64,000 bases of DNA from Rhizoclosmatium globosum (GCA_002104985.1 MCGO01000010.1:186001-250000); one strand, 5' to 3'; counted from the first letter of the stretch, positions 19,580 through 32,382 are shown. Numbers and translations are program-made. Notes: generated by a model from the letters alone, not told the origin.

Positions 19580-22500
19580 ATGACCTCACCACCAGCACCC
19601 CCAATTCTCAAGAAACGGGCACCGGTTGCCCTTGGGGTTGGCAATGGAAGCAGCAGCAGCAGTGGACCGACAGCGATGCAGCGATCGTTCTCGGCTGCGG
19701 CGCCATCGTCGGTGCCATCGTATACTGTTGCGCCGCCACTTCCGTCGCAGCCGCCGCCGTCGAGCGCCGCCTTTTACAGCCCGACTGCGCACTCTGCCGC
19801 CGCAGCCAATCAGAATGCAGCAGTGCCCCAGTCGTTGCCGCCGCCGCCGCCGCCGCTCCAACGAACAACGACAAAGCTGGTCAAGGCGAAGGACGCGGCA
19901 ACCGGAATCAAACTCATCAACAACTACGCCGTCGTGAAAGAGATTGGCCGCGGCGTCCACGGGAAAGTCAAGTTGGCGGCGGACACAGACGACGGCTCGC
20001 TGTGGGTGCGTGCTTCGTAGCCCCACTTTTCCCCTTTCCTCGTACTCACCCGCCTCCTTGACAGGCTATCAAAATCTTAGACAAACGCGCAAAGAAACGC
20101 TTCAATCGATTCGCATTCCCTCATTCCCCGCATTCACTCAGAAACAATTCAAACACAAACAACGCTTCCTCTGCCTCATCTGTAAACTCTCTCTCAAATG
20201 CGATGGAAGCTATGCACAATGCTCAGTTCGAAAAGGTCAAACGAGAGATTGCAATCCTCAAAAAGATTCGTCATCCCAATATTGTTGGTTTCAGGGAGGT
20301 GATTGATGACCCTGATGCCGAAAAGATCTATATTGGTACGGTGTGCAATAGTATTGAGTGAGATTGTCGGGATAGAAGATGACGTTTTTTGCATTATAAA
20401 CTCGGGCTGTCGAAGTTGAAAGGACTGATATACCCCACTCACATTTCCAATCTCACACTTCCAATCCGTAGCTTACTCATTCACTAAATAGTACTGGAAT
20501 ACATGCCCGGTGGGGAAGTTGAATGGAGAGATACTGCGTGGGATCCTCCAAAACCAGTCTTAACTATTGTCGATGCACGCAGAATAATTCGAAACGTTAT
20601 ATCTGGTCTCGAATATTTACATCACAACGGTATTATCCATAGAGATATCAAGCCGGCGAACTTGCTTTGGACAGAGGACATGCAAACTGTAAAAATATCC
20701 GACTTTGGAGTCTCTGTATTTATCGACATGAATTCCAATGAAAGTCTGGCGGCGACGCATCTAGAGCTTGCTAAAACGGCTGGGTCCCCTGCATTCTTTG
20801 CACCTGAATTATGTGCAGTCTTGGATGATGATGACGAAAACAAGAATAATGATACCAACTCGAGCGAAAGCGATAAGCAATTAAGCTCATCTGCTATAGA
20901 ATTTGGAGGAACGTCTGTGACATCATCATCTTATATGACTGAAGCCACTTCTTTTGGTGGGAATGCTTTTCCCAATTCCTTGGGAGCACCTTCTTTGATT
21001 GGTACAACTCCTAGGTCGTTCCCAAAACGATCTTTTATGAATCCTCTATCAGCTGGAGCAGCAACGGGTAGAAGCTTTTCCGACAATGTTGCCTTTTCGA
21101 TGGGTCCTCCTTCACTATATCAGCCACAACCACAACACTCCCATACCCCGACTATTTCGTCTCCAATCTCATACCAACCTCAAGATAACAAACAACACGA
21201 TCCCGAACCCACTGCCCCAGATACATTTGAAATCGGTCCAAAACTTGCATACGCCAATCCTGCGCAAGCAGTCTCAAAAGCCTCTCTCATCACATCCGGT
21301 CTCTCTTCCTTGGAAGGTAGCCCGATCCTCGCCAAGGCGAAACTCGCGTCCCCGACTTCAGCAGGTCCTTCTGCGCCTGCCGTCTTTTCAATCAATGATT
21401 TAGATATGGACTTCTCGTTGACTTCCGACAGTCAGACGGAGGAGAAGAGTCGCGTTGGGAGTAGTGATGTTACACAGCAAAGTGGTTCTGCAAATGTACA
21501 GCCTCCGCAACAGCCTGTTGTGGCGCAAACTCAGCGGTATCCATCGTCGTCTGTTTCTTCGATTGCTGGCAGTCCCTCCATGAGTGGAATGGCGCGGTAC
21601 AGACGAAAGTACAGTGTTCGTCAAGATGTAGACAATATAAGTTCCGTAGAGGAAAGCAGGGATATGTTGCTCGAAATTGGAGCAGCAATTGACGTTTGGG
21701 CTTTGGGTGTTACCCTGTATTGTTTGGTGTATGGACGTGTTCCGTTCATTGCTGCAACTGAGTTTGAGCTCTTTCATGTTATTTGCAAGACTCCGTAAGT
21801 GTTTCTTTGATTCGTTAATGGATAAGTTTACTAAATTTCAAGAATCAGTCTCTCATTCCCATCAGAACCAGCAATTGATGACAACCTTCGCCACCTACTC
21901 ACATCTATTCTCGACAAGAACCCGGAAACTCGCATAAAACTCCCCGCAATCAAAGTACACCCTTGGATTACTGCTGACCCCTCGTCCACAACACTCACTG
22001 AGGAAACCCCAACAACAATCACAGTCACCGAAGAAGAGGTCTCCCAAGCTGTCAAACCCGCTGGAGTCTTTTCCCGAATCCGCGACGGATTCAAGAAAAT
22101 CATGACAGCATCGCTTGGAAAACGATCCAAATCCCTATCGTCCATGTTCACACCTTCCCAATCATCATCCAGCCGTCGCCCATCCGAAATCGCGAGCCCA
22201 AGTCCAACACCAAGCAGCAACAACTACTACGACAGCGAGTCTCTTCCACAGGCAGCCCCAATGCCACTTCCACCTTCCATGGAACCAACAACATCGCGGT
22301 ACAAGAAGTTGCGTAGCTTGAATCTCCGTTTCGGAAGCAGCAGTTCATCGTCATCGACGAATCAACCAACAGGTCTTGGAACACCAGCTACGGCGTCCCC
22401 TATCCAAACAGCGTCTCCTGCAAGACAAGCGAATGGAACACTTTGGTTTGGAGATGATGTGGATGAAAGTGGACGTCGTGGAAGTAGTAGCACATATGTT

Positions 22501-22731
22501 CATCCCAATTCGTCTGGGTTTGCGGTCGTGCATCCGCGTGGATCGATTAGAAATTCTGAGGATGTTGAGGACTATGGAAGTGTGGTTTTAAGTAGTGGTG
22601 CTAGAAAGGGAGGCGCAATGTTTACATTAAGTGCTGAAGAAGACGATGGGGGTGATGATGTGTATGTACAACGCGAAAGAGATATTATGAAGCAGTGGGG
22701 TTTGGGATCCGCGAGAGATGCAAATGTGTAA
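19580..22731 (+). CDS. CaMKK/Ssp1-Sak1-type Ser/Thr protein kinase, likely upstream kinase of Snf1/AMPK
   Basis: Four exons (19580-20005, 20065-20335, 20492-21794, 21843-22731) join in frame to 962 residues without any break. The kinase domain starts at about residue 114 ([19 protein letters not shown], glycine loop). It then has [11 protein letters not shown] (VAIK lysine), [11 protein letters not shown] (about 282), DFGVS (about 303), [11 protein letters not shown] (about 331) and [19 protein letters not shown] (about 632). Glycine-loop, [10 protein letters not shown] and DFGVS wording is that of CaMKK/ELM-family kinases (yeast Sak1/Tos3/Elm1, fission yeast Ssp1), which phosphorylate AMPK. 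About 280 Ser/Pro-rich residues are inserted between the APE and DVWALG motifs. The tail (from about residue 720) is Ser-rich and ends acidic. The N-terminus is Ala/Pro/Ser-rich. Confidence 0.85.
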
Positions 22732-22798
22732 AGCTTCTAGGATATATAGTATAGATTTTTTGGAAAAAAGGAAAGTAAATGATGATTTATTAGGTTTA

Positions 22799-24113
22799 CT
22801 AACAGCTATTGCGCTTATTGTGTAAAAGAGGGCTGCCTTCGGCGGTATTGCTCTCAGTTTGAGCAAAAGGAGCCACCTGTGGCTCCTCTAAAATAGGTGC
22901 TGTGTTGTGTCGAGCGTGCGGCATAGTTGGGTACATAACATCTCCATTTGGAGCCACTGGCGGAGCATGGTGAAAGTGAGTGTAGTATTGAGCTTGGTAC
23001 TGGTGGTAATATTGTTGATATTGAGCTGGTGTCATATTTGGGTTGGCAATATAGTACATTCCGGTTGATGGGTCATAGTGAGGAATACCGGCGGGATAAC
23101 CAGGAGGGGTTGATGGGTCCACGAAAAACGGTTGATTTGGATCATAAGCGGCATGCGGAGACGAATGCGCACTGCCTCCAGCCAAAGTAGATGCACTGCT
23201 GATCCCACTACCACCTGCAACCCCTCCAGCAATCAAAAAGTCGTCCGAAAAAGGCTGATTCACCGAATTATTTCTTGAAACACCACCTCCATTCAGACTG
23301 TTCAACAGCATGGAGTTGTTTCTGGACACCAAAGACTTTGTACGAGCCAGCGTGACAACCTTTTCCGGTGGAAGATCATTCAAAAAGGGTCCGAGTTCCA
23401 AGTCATGCGCGGGATGGTGACCTGGTCCTGAATGCGGGGTGTCCAGTTGGTGATCCATGATTCCTTTCATCCTCCTTGCTTTGAAGCCTTCGCTTGTAGG
23501 CAGAAGCCATTTTTTCAGCAGCCAACCGAGAACGCTGACGCCGATAACGCAGATAATGACTAGGGCAATGATCAGGCCGTAGTTCACTGCGCTGTCTTGG
23601 TTTGTATTGTTATCGGCGAAAGTGTGGTTCACGCCTGTGTTGTTGGTTGAGAAGAGGATCGTGGATGAGGAAGACGACGATTCAATTTGGTTTGATGTAG
23701 TTGTGGGATTAGACTGTGCTGTGGTTAGTGGGGGCTGAGCTGCAGGGGGCTGTGCTGTGGTTGTAGTTGTTGTGGAAGTAGTCGTTGTTGAGCTTGTGGT
23801 TTTGATTAGGGCTGTAGTTGCTGCAGTTGGAGGTATTGGCACTACCGATGACGCCACGACTGTAGAAGTTGTAGTTGTAGTTGTAGTGGTTGTAGTAGTT
23901 GGAGCAATTGCAGTTGGGGACTGGGCAGCAGCTGTGGTAGGTGCGAGTGGAGACGATGGTGCAACAACTGAAGTCGGAACTACAACTGCCTCTGTTGTTA
24001 CCACCGGCTGTGACAGCCTTGATGTGGGCTGTGACATTGATTGTGTCTTCTGGGAAACAAATTGCAAATCGTTTCTTGTGACCCTGGCAAAGAACCAAAG
24101 CCCCGCAAATCAT
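22799..24113 (-). CDS. Mucin-like single-pass membrane protein with Tyr/Pro-rich tail
   Basis: The outer part is a Thr/Ser/Pro stalk coded by an ACA/ACT-type microsatellite, followed by Asn-glycosylation sites (NNTGVNHTFADNNT), one membrane helix (YGLIIALVIICVIGVSVLGW) with a KK stop signal, and a 240-residue cytosolic tail. The tail has paired phospho-type motifs (LVSRNNSMLL, VSRNNSVNQP) and a Gln/Tyr/His/Pro-rich end (YYHQYQAQYYTHFHHA). The layout is that of fungal Wsc/Mid2-like wall sensors, but no WSC cysteine domain is seen. The N-terminus is unsure: the reading frame lacks a good ATG, and a start at 24113 (MICGALVLCQGH) needs one frame change. The stop is at 22799. Confidence 0.6.
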
Positions 24114-24150
24114 GCTTTATTCCAACTAAAGTTCAATAGCCCAAGCATAA

Positions 24151-24655
24151 TCACGCATCCTTCTCAACTTGAACGCCCTTCCAGAATGCCACGTATCCCG
24201 TGATGCTGCCCAGTTGATTAGGACCTGCAATTCAAAGCATATCGTTCAAAATGAACTCACTTCTTTGCTGCGTCCTTGGGTGTTGCATAGTACCAAGCAG
24301 CATCCGCATTCTCCTTTCCGTTAACAGACAAGGTGTAGTCTGCCTCAGAGTTAAGTATCAGGGTGGCAAGTGCACTGTATCACTCAACAGTTCGCGGTTC
24401 CCTTCCAGCCACAAACAGTGGTGGTCGTGCTGTTCTTAAAGTACTCCTTCTTCAACGACGACGCGGGGAAGTACACGTTTCCTACAGAGAGCCGAATTAG
24501 ATCTAAAGATCACAGATCACTCAATTCAATGACCCACCTTCGACCGTCTCAAAGGCATCTGTTTCGGCGAGAACAACTCCTAAGACGTGGGATCAATACA
24601 CGCACATATGAGCAGCACAATCAGAGGACTCACCGTTCCAAACTGCGCGTGGCAT
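24151..24655 (-). CDS. DUF427 domain protein
   Basis: Small protein starting MPRAVWNG at 24655. Exons read VVLAETDAFETVEG, NVYFPASSLKKEYFKNSTTT, VCGWKGTANC, then SEADYTLSVNGKENADAAWY and TGYVAFWKGVQVEKDA with the stop at 24151. The order VYFP...EYF..S..T..C.WKGTA...N..AAWYY..P...A...GYVAFW is the signature of the DUF427 fold (a small beta domain of unknown function, common in bacteria and fungi). At least three introns are present, and one frame slip lies after GTAN (about 24,385). It lies on the same strand immediately upstream of the mucin-like gene (38 bp apart). Confidence 0.75.
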
Positions 24656-24805
24656 CTCTGTTTTTTCGTTGGTTTTGTGGGTATTTCGAATTGGTTCCTG
24701 CCGAATCGACTCTTTCCCCTGGGATAGAAGTATTTATTTCCTGGGGATTTCCTGTAGAATTGTCAACACTTGTCGTCACCTCGTCCTCTGCCCCAGACTG
24801 TAATC

Positions 24806-27800
24806 ATGAGCAGAAAGTACAGCGGGAGCCACCAAGTGCATATCATGGTGGAAGCTACGGCTCAATTGTCGAGTTCGGATCTGACAGCGGCGGACTTGAA
24901 AAAGATTGGGCGGTCGGCCAGGTTTTTGATTCCATCGTCTTGATCTTATAAATTAAAGCGGTTTTTCCAAGTATATCCGATCGTGGTATTCTAGAGCTAT
25001 TCGATAATGAACTTCGACGCGATGTGATCAGAACATACCATCGGACGTTTGCTAAAGCCGAGAATGTTCGACCTCCAGGATGCCAAGATCATCAAGCTCC
25101 AGAATACGTAGATGCGACCTATTCTCTTGGAAAATGGAGTATTTCGCGATATCGGCGATTGCTTGAGCAGCTGAAAGAGCCTTGCTTCAACTACAAACCA
25201 ATCAACAATCTACTGTATCATATTGAGTCATTACAATTTGCTATTGATGCTGAGACTTTCGCTGAAGAAGTTCATGCAGACGAAGAAGAGCAGCGCGATG
25301 TAGCAGCCGACAGTGAAGTTTGGATGCGTTTTGGTGTCAACGTGAGAGGCCGATTAGGACAAATTCCTGAGCTTGATGAAGATAGCGAGGAGTCGGAGGC
25401 GAATCGAAAAGAATTTGAATTGATGAGAACAGATGCAGTTTCCTACTTTAAGAGTATGATCATTGAAGACTACAAATCAATGAAAACGTCAGCTATGTAT
25501 AAGGCTTTGTACTTGCTGCCAAAATATCGCATTGGAAGTATCATTCTTCGGCTAGTCATGCCAATTGTGCGAGAAAAGGCCTCAACGTATATGATGTCGG
25601 ACGAAATCGTTCCCCGTTTGGCGGTGTTGAACGTCATCCAAACAGAAACCAAGAACTCTCATGAATTCTTGGAAACCCTATTGGAATTAGTTCCAGACTG
25701 CTTTGACAAAAACACTGTCAACTCTATTCTCGAGTATTCCGCCCATACACAAAAATCAGAGTGCGTTCGGGTCGTGATTGATAATCTTTCTGAAAAAATC
25801 ACGTCGGAAGGCATTGTAACTTCATTTATTCCCGCCTCCATGAGAGGAGTTGATCACTTTTTGGCTTTATTGGAGTTATTTGTTATGGATCGGGCTATGC
25901 AGGCTCAACTGAACAAAGATATGCAGCTAGAACATGATGATGCCGACACGGAAGATCCTCAGAAATTTATGGCTTTTGTTGCACCATCAGTCTATATATT
26001 CATTTTTCTTGCTGCTGCGGCTGGACGTGCTCATCCATCCACTGTTGTTGAACTCATCGAGTTTTATGGTGATCCATGCGAGTCATTTATGCCAGAAACT
26101 ATCACTCCTGCTCAACACACGACATTTATCGCTCAGACGTTTCACTCTGTGTGTGGTCTCAATCTTTCAACTATTGCCTGGGCTTTGGTTGAAAAGGGGT
26201 GGGTCCCAAAAGACATAAATGCAGAACTTCGAGAGGCGGTCGAGCTTGGGCATCAAAATATTGTTCACCTTTTATTGGAGTCACTTTTGAAACCAGATGA
26301 AAAGATGGAACCTTCCTGCCTCCCGTTAGTGTACAGAAAATCAGAGGCACTTTGCTTGCTTCCTTTGGTTTCAAAGAGATTTCCAAGAGAGGCTTCGTGG
26401 TTTCTGGAGCAGCTGTCTTGTATACCAATTCCAGGATGTGTTCCTTGCGGATCTAATGTGGAGCCGGAAGTTCGAGCGAAGCCGGTTCATGGTGTACGAT
26501 TGGGAACTCTAAGTCTTTACGACGCCATTTTCTTCAAACGCCGTATAGGAACTGGTTCTGTTCATGTCTGGCCAAGACTTGTAATGGATGGTATGTTGAA
26601 GCAAGCCGGATCTGGGAAAGATGATTTGGAGACCGAAAGTATCATTTGCGCAGGACCAGAATCATTACTCACAGCGGACGCCGTCCACAAAACAATGTTT
26701 GGACACATTTTTTCTTCAAATACAAGTCCATTTATCCGCTTGCTCGCGGAAGATAATCCACTAATCACTTTGCAACCGGTGATGAGGGCATTGATGGAAT
26801 TTCACTGGTCTAGAGGCAGGTTTTGGCTTAGATTTGCGTTTCAGTTTGCCGTATGGATGTGAGTATTGAATCATTCAGTTTTTTATGACTCAAATCAATG
26901 TAGGATATACGTTCCTTGTCTTGCAATAGTTTGCATTGCTGTAGTTCAACAACAGAATATTGGCAAATCTTATGGTATGGGACCATACGTGAAACCTTTG
27001 AGCTACCTTGTTGCATTTCTTTCATGTTTTTTCATAATGCAAGAGATCCGAGAACTGCACGATTATCCAATGAAATACTTCCACAGCGCCAGTAATATTG
27101 TCGACACGGGTATTCATTTTACGATCCTCTACGTGGTAATTTTCGGATTGTATCTTGAATCATACGTCGAACCTATTTTAATGGCACTGATGTTGATCTT
27201 TTGTGCTGTTAAAATCATAAGTCATCTGAGAGTACTGCCTTCCGTTGGTCCGCTTGTTAGATTGTGGGTTACTGCATCCGTGAATATTTTGCCAATTTTG
27301 ATTCCATACGGAGTGATGGCGCTGGGTTTTACTATCGCATTTCATATCATTGAGTACGAGGCTTCTAGAGAAGAAAACGGTGTATCGACTCACTTCAATA
27401 CTATTGGAATGTCGCTGCAAAGTGTCTTGACCATGGCTATGACTGACTACAGGTTTAGTTCCATAGCTTTTCAATTTACCCTTACATTTCTTCTTAGTGT
27501 ATTAGATTACTACTGGAACCCAAAAGTATTCGTCATTAGATTTCTATTCTACGTCTGCTTCATAATCTTTTTGGTATGCTGACGAGTTTCGATGTAACGT
27601 TTTAACCAAAACTCGTTCAGGTGAATATCATTATTGCTTTGATGACAGTAAATGTCGCCGATATTCATTCAAATATGAACGCTGCATGGCTTCTTGAAAT
27701 TGCCGGGATAATGGTTGACCTCGATTTGTTTTGGCCGTGGCCAGCAAGATACACAATATCAGCAAGCCATCCTCCGCACGAATTCCATCTGGACGTACCG

Positions 27801-29138
27801 TCTAAGCGGAGAGGACGTGTTTATCCATCGTGTTTTAACTATGATGATAATGCTGAACCCGGAACAGAGGAATTCAACGCACAATTACAAAATAAGAGTA
27901 TGATTTTGTACTCTTGGCCTCAAGAGTTCGTTGTTAAGACGGCTTGGTGGCCGTTGATGGCGTGCCGAGCCTTGGAAAATGCACAAAATGACGATGATGA
28001 AGACATATTACCCCTAAAGAAAACTCAAATGCAACAAAATGTGGATGAGCACTATGAGGCTCCTGAGCCTCCAGGAACATGGGACACTATATTAACTACT
28101 CTTGGACTGGCTGTACCAGTCAAAACAGAACGAACGGCATCTTCTAAAATCGTAATCGACTTGGATGATTCAATGACATTCCCATCAACTGATTCGGGTA
28201 AAGATCGAAAGCCAAACAAAGTCATTCTACCCAGTATCGGACAATCTTCTATGCCTCCAACTGAAATAGATAAGCGACCTTCGGCCTTTTCTGGTCGACG
28301 GCAATCAATTATTGCAAGGACCAATATGAAGCCATCCATTAAAGAAGACACGGAAATGTCTCTTCCTGAATTTACGGACCCACAAAATACATCTTCAACA
28401 GCCGTGGCGCTCGTTTCAACCGGAACTAACGATGCTCAGCCGACGGCGTCTTCGACATCAAATGCACCAGCTCCCGTTCTACCATCGCGAAAAGACTCTG
28501 TCACTTCAGTTCCACCCACTTCGGATAAATTGATCCGATTTTCAACGAATCAACCTGCACCAACAGAGGCCGAATCTAAAATTATGACTTCAGTACCACC
28601 AGCCAATACGGCAACAACCACTGCAGTAAACGCCATTATTGGAAATCGAAGACCATCAATATGGACAACCCTTACTGGGGGAGGGAAATCGAAGCAACCT
28701 GAAGCGAAAGAAACTAGTTCTGCTACTGCTAGCGGAAACGTAGCAGCGTCCACATCACCTTTGGCATTAGTCCCTGTTCCAACTGTATCTCCTGATAGTC
28801 TGGAAATATCCCAAAAGGCTATTGGTCTTTCAAATCAACTTGACGTGATAACCGATGGTTTAAAGAATATGGAGAAGTTTTTGCGTCAAGAGGCAAAGAC
28901 AAACCGAGAACGAATCAAAAGACTGGAGGATCTTGTGGAAGCTGAAATGAAAACAGTAGAACTTGAGAGTAAACGTCAGAAGGATGATATGACACGACTT
29001 TCAATGGAAGTGAATAGACTTTCAGGACTTCTTGACCCCACCGCAGTAAATCAACCATCAGGGGGAAATTCTAGACGTGCAAGCGTTTCTGGATCATTAT
29101 TATCTCCATCATCTTCTACTGGTTTTAGAAATATTTGA
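24806..29138 (+). CDS. TRP-type cation channel (TRPV/TRPA-like) with C-terminal coiled coil
   Basis: Four exons (24806-24921, 24972-26858, 26904-27573, 27621-29138) join in frame to 1,396 residues with no breaks. A long helical N-terminal half leads to the pre-S1 block NPLITLQPVMRALMEFHWSR. Six membrane segments follow: S1 about 655-682, S2 (PLSYLVAFLSCFFIMQEIRE), S3 (NIVDTGIHFTILYVVIFGLY), S4 (MALMLIFCAVKIISHLRVLP), S5 (LPILIPYGVMALGFTIAFHI), a pore loop (FNTIGMSLQSVLTMAMTDYR) and S6 (FLFYVCFIIFLVNIIIALMT). The S6 end FLVNIIIALMT is the classic TRP signature (xLLNLLIAxM). After S6 a Trp-rich helix is followed by a Ser/Pro-rich linker and a coiled coil (DGLKNMEKFLRQEAKTNRER to RLSGLL). It probably conducts cations in mechanical, thermal or chemical sensing. 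Confidence 0.85.
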
Positions 29139-29210
29139 CCCAAACAAAGATTTTTTGTGACAAACTCAATCAAAACAAAACGCGCCTCTGTCCCACACCA
29201 ACTCCTCTTC

Positions 29211-31284
29211 ATGGCTACTGAACCAATCTCAGTTAAAACCTTGGAGCTCGAATCCAGTGAAGGAACTGAAACACCTACTTCTACGCGTCAATCGAAAGAT
29301 ATAACACTTGGACTTCCTACTTCAGCTGAAGTGACTTCAGCATCCCCCAGCTTTATCGATATCTTGAATCCATATGTGACCGAAACTTTCCAGGCAGCTA
29401 TACCTCCTATGAGCTCGCTGACAGAACAAATACTCCAAACGCCATCAATGTCCGACACGTATGATCAAACTACCTGGCGAGCTACAGATATCTCAGTGCC
29501 TTCCGCGACAGATGTTAAGATGTCAAAGCAGAACACTGGAGTGATGAATTCAGAATCTGAAACAGAATCTTCGTCGCCAATTCAGAGTGTGGAGCCTCTT
29601 ACATTACATGCCACTGAAATTATTTCGACGACTCAAAAGATGACCTCTGAAGAACTGATAACTTCGACTCAAATCATTGATATGGCTTCCAGTTCAAAAA
29701 TTGCCACAGTTGAAGTTGAATTCACTACTGAGGCATTTGTGGCATCCATCGCGGTTTCAACGCCAACTACATTATCTTTTGATCCAACGAAAAATATAAA
29801 ATCCTTAAGTTTCTCAGACATCGTCAGTAGTGATGAGGTGATCGGGACAACCTCATCAAACATAATATCAAACTCGCTCTCAGTCTTACCAACTTGGAAT
29901 ACATTAGACAAAGAAACTTCAGAAGTTATAACTTCTGCTCAAACCACCTGGAAAACTATAACGATAAGCTACGCGCCTGAAACATCTTACCAAACTGCGG
30001 ATTGGAATCTGATCCCGAAAACTTATACTAGCTCAAATACGGAACTTATTGAGTCCTTAACAACAACGTCAACTTCAGCTGTTCTGCCAACAATGATTCT
30101 TATCAACCCAAAATCACGAAAGCAAAAGTTTATACCATTTACATCGCCATCTCCGACAACACCAATACATAATCAAGATAATTTGTTTTCTGGAACTCAA
30201 ATCGGAATAGTTGTGGGAGTCTTCGCCGTTGTTTGTGCCATAGCAGGATTCGCGATTTTTCTCTATCGAAGGCGAGGCCAGACTCAACATACCCAACATG
30301 ACCAAATGAATGATTTGGATGAAATTGTTGTACAGAACGTGGAAACTCACCAGTACGTTGTTTTTGGGTACTTTTACACTGTTAACTTATCAGCTCAAAC
30401 AGAAAACCGGAATTTGAGATAATTCCAGCGATAATAAGGTCAAATAGAATAGTTGAAGCAGATCAACAGTATCCTGTTCCCCCAGAGCAAAATCGAATTG
30501 AACTGGCCCCAATTTCGTCACAATCCCAGCCCATTCCTTTCCTTCACCACGAACGTGAAGAAGTAAATCAAGAAGCCGACCCAAATATCTCAGAACTTAA
30601 TCAAATGCCTCCTGTTGTGGTGAACAGTCGAGTTCAATCGTGGATTTCAGAGCAAGCACAATATACACACGATTTAGTTGAGCCCAACTCCATAATTGAC
30701 CCACCTGATCGGGAAAAAGTCGGGCTTATATCAGAAGAAATAGACCCACACCGAGAAAAGCCCGCCCTCTTTTCCACCATGACATCGCTCCAAGCCGCCC
30801 AACACTCAACTAAATTGGGAATGGACGAAAAACGTGAAATTTATGGCCCTATTCGTGCAAACGAAGATTTTCAAAGGCCTGAAATCGAAAGACTCAGCTC
30901 TGTCACTACTGAAAGGAATGAACTGAACGTGTATCCAACTATTGACGATGAAGGAAAGGGAAAAGAGGTATTCAAACCTATTGATGTTCAAGACTGGAGT
31001 GAACAAGATGTTCTTAATTGGTTGGAAGGACAAGGAATCCAAATGGAGATAGTCGCCAGATTTGCAAGTTGAGTTTCCCATATTTATGAATTCCCAGATG
31101 TTTAAAAATTCACTTAGAACACGACATAAACGGCCCTGTTTTGTTGTCGCTCTCGCCAGACAACCTCAAAAATGATTTAGAGATCGAACAACTGGGAACC
31201 AGAATCAGGTTACAGGAGTTGATTACGAGACTCGCCCGCTCAGCTCAACCTGCTAGCTTTGACGACCCACCCGCTTATTCTTGA
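29211..31284 (+). CDS. Mucin-like single-pass membrane protein with cytosolic SAM domain
   Basis: Exons 29211-30352, 30394-31067 (an alternative acceptor lies 9 nt later) and 31118-31284 join to 660 residues. The outer part (about 320 residues) is Ser/Thr-rich without cysteines. The membrane helix is IGIVVGVFAVVCAIAGFAIF, with the stop-transfer LYRRRG. The cytosolic tail ends in a SAM domain (WSEQDVLNWLEGQGIQMEIV, GPVLLSLSPDNLKNDLEIEQ, LGTRIRLQELITRL), a fold used for homo- or hetero-oligomeric signalling, and closes with PPAYS. No signal peptide is visible from the first ATG (MATEPISVKT), so an unseen exon or a signal-anchor topology is needed. The start is only about 70 bp after the TRP gene stop. 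A shorter paralogue lies at 37,065. Confidence 0.7.
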
Positions 31285-31314
31285 AAATAATAAAACCAAA
31301 AATCTGTGTTTGAA

Positions 31315-32302
31315 ATGTTGAGAGCGGAGCGGCCAGTTCGTCTTGAACCCACCACTGGAGCTGCACTTCGGCGTCGTAAAGCAGCAAGGGGTATGAAGCA
31401 AAGATATGCGGAACTAAATGCTGTTCTCGCGGAAAAAGGATCGGTAAGTTGATGCGAAAGAATATTATCCTCATCAACTCATCACACATACAAAGAAACG
31501 GATTCGCTATGGTGAAGCTTCACCGATTGAACCAGCTGATGTCATGGAATCCGAAGGAATCTTGCACAACAAACCTGTCAAACCACCACATTTAGCTGCA
31601 GCTCCATCCGCAACACTAGGACTTCAAAATTATGAAACAACTTTGCTTGAAATGGATGTCGCGATTCCAATTGTTAGTTTTTTCGGTCCATAACAGAAAG
31701 TGTTCTGGACTAAAAAATCTGAACAGGATACGAGACATTCGAACACACCTAATCTTGATCAAAAACCAGATAACTTAAAATTGACGGCATCAGCATACCG
31801 TCGAAATCGCCGTCGAAAGTCGGAAAATAGACTTACTTCTACACCAAATCAAAATTCGATTCCACTCCGACCGAGCCCTGTCCCTCTAAAAACACCATCA
31901 AGCTCGTCAACTATTCTTAAAACACGTCTAACAAACGCATGGAACATCCAGTGTGAAAAATCCGAAATAATTCCATTCTCAAAAATGCCAGATATCCCAA
32001 CCTCATTCAGTGATGCAGCGTATACCACAGTCAAAAGAATGACCAAGTATGAAAATTCACACACGTATCCGTTCGTTCGTGCGTTTGATTTGGTTCGTCT
32101 GGCGTCCAACTATTGGCACGAAATCGGTCAAGAGATGGCATGGCTTGGTGGATGCAGTGGGATTACGGAAGTTCGTGTTGTCAATGCTAGATATGCAATC
32201 GTCCTGGAGCTTATAGCTGACTGGATTGAAAAGGGATTGCTGATTGAGGCAGGTTTTGGTGATAAACAGAATCCAATGGCGTATTTCCATAACAGAATCT
32301 AA
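31315..32302 (+). CDS. Unknown protein, 303 residues
   Basis: Exons 31315-31443, 31496-31672 and 31697-32302 join in frame. The first is basic (MLRAERPVRLEP... RRRKAARGMKQRYAELNAVL), the middle is linker-like, and the C-terminal third is a compact helical region (FSDAAYTTVKRMTKYENSHT, ASNYWHEIGQEMAWLGGCSG, LIADWIEKGLLIEAGFGD). The second intron would be only 24 nt (31673-31696, GTTAGT...AACAG); a weaker donor at 31658 would make it 39 nt. No domain is recognised. It starts 31 bp after the SAM-domain gene. Confidence 0.55.
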
Positions 32303-32382
32303 TAATATTTCATTGCACTTCAATTCAAAGAAAAGCCGAGCATTACTTTCATTTTCTACACATATACAAACAAAAAAGATTC

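Noticed and set aside
23757..24203. Val-rich plus-strand frame resembling a membrane protein
   Set aside because: Antisense of the Thr microsatellite that encodes the mucin stalk on the minus strand.
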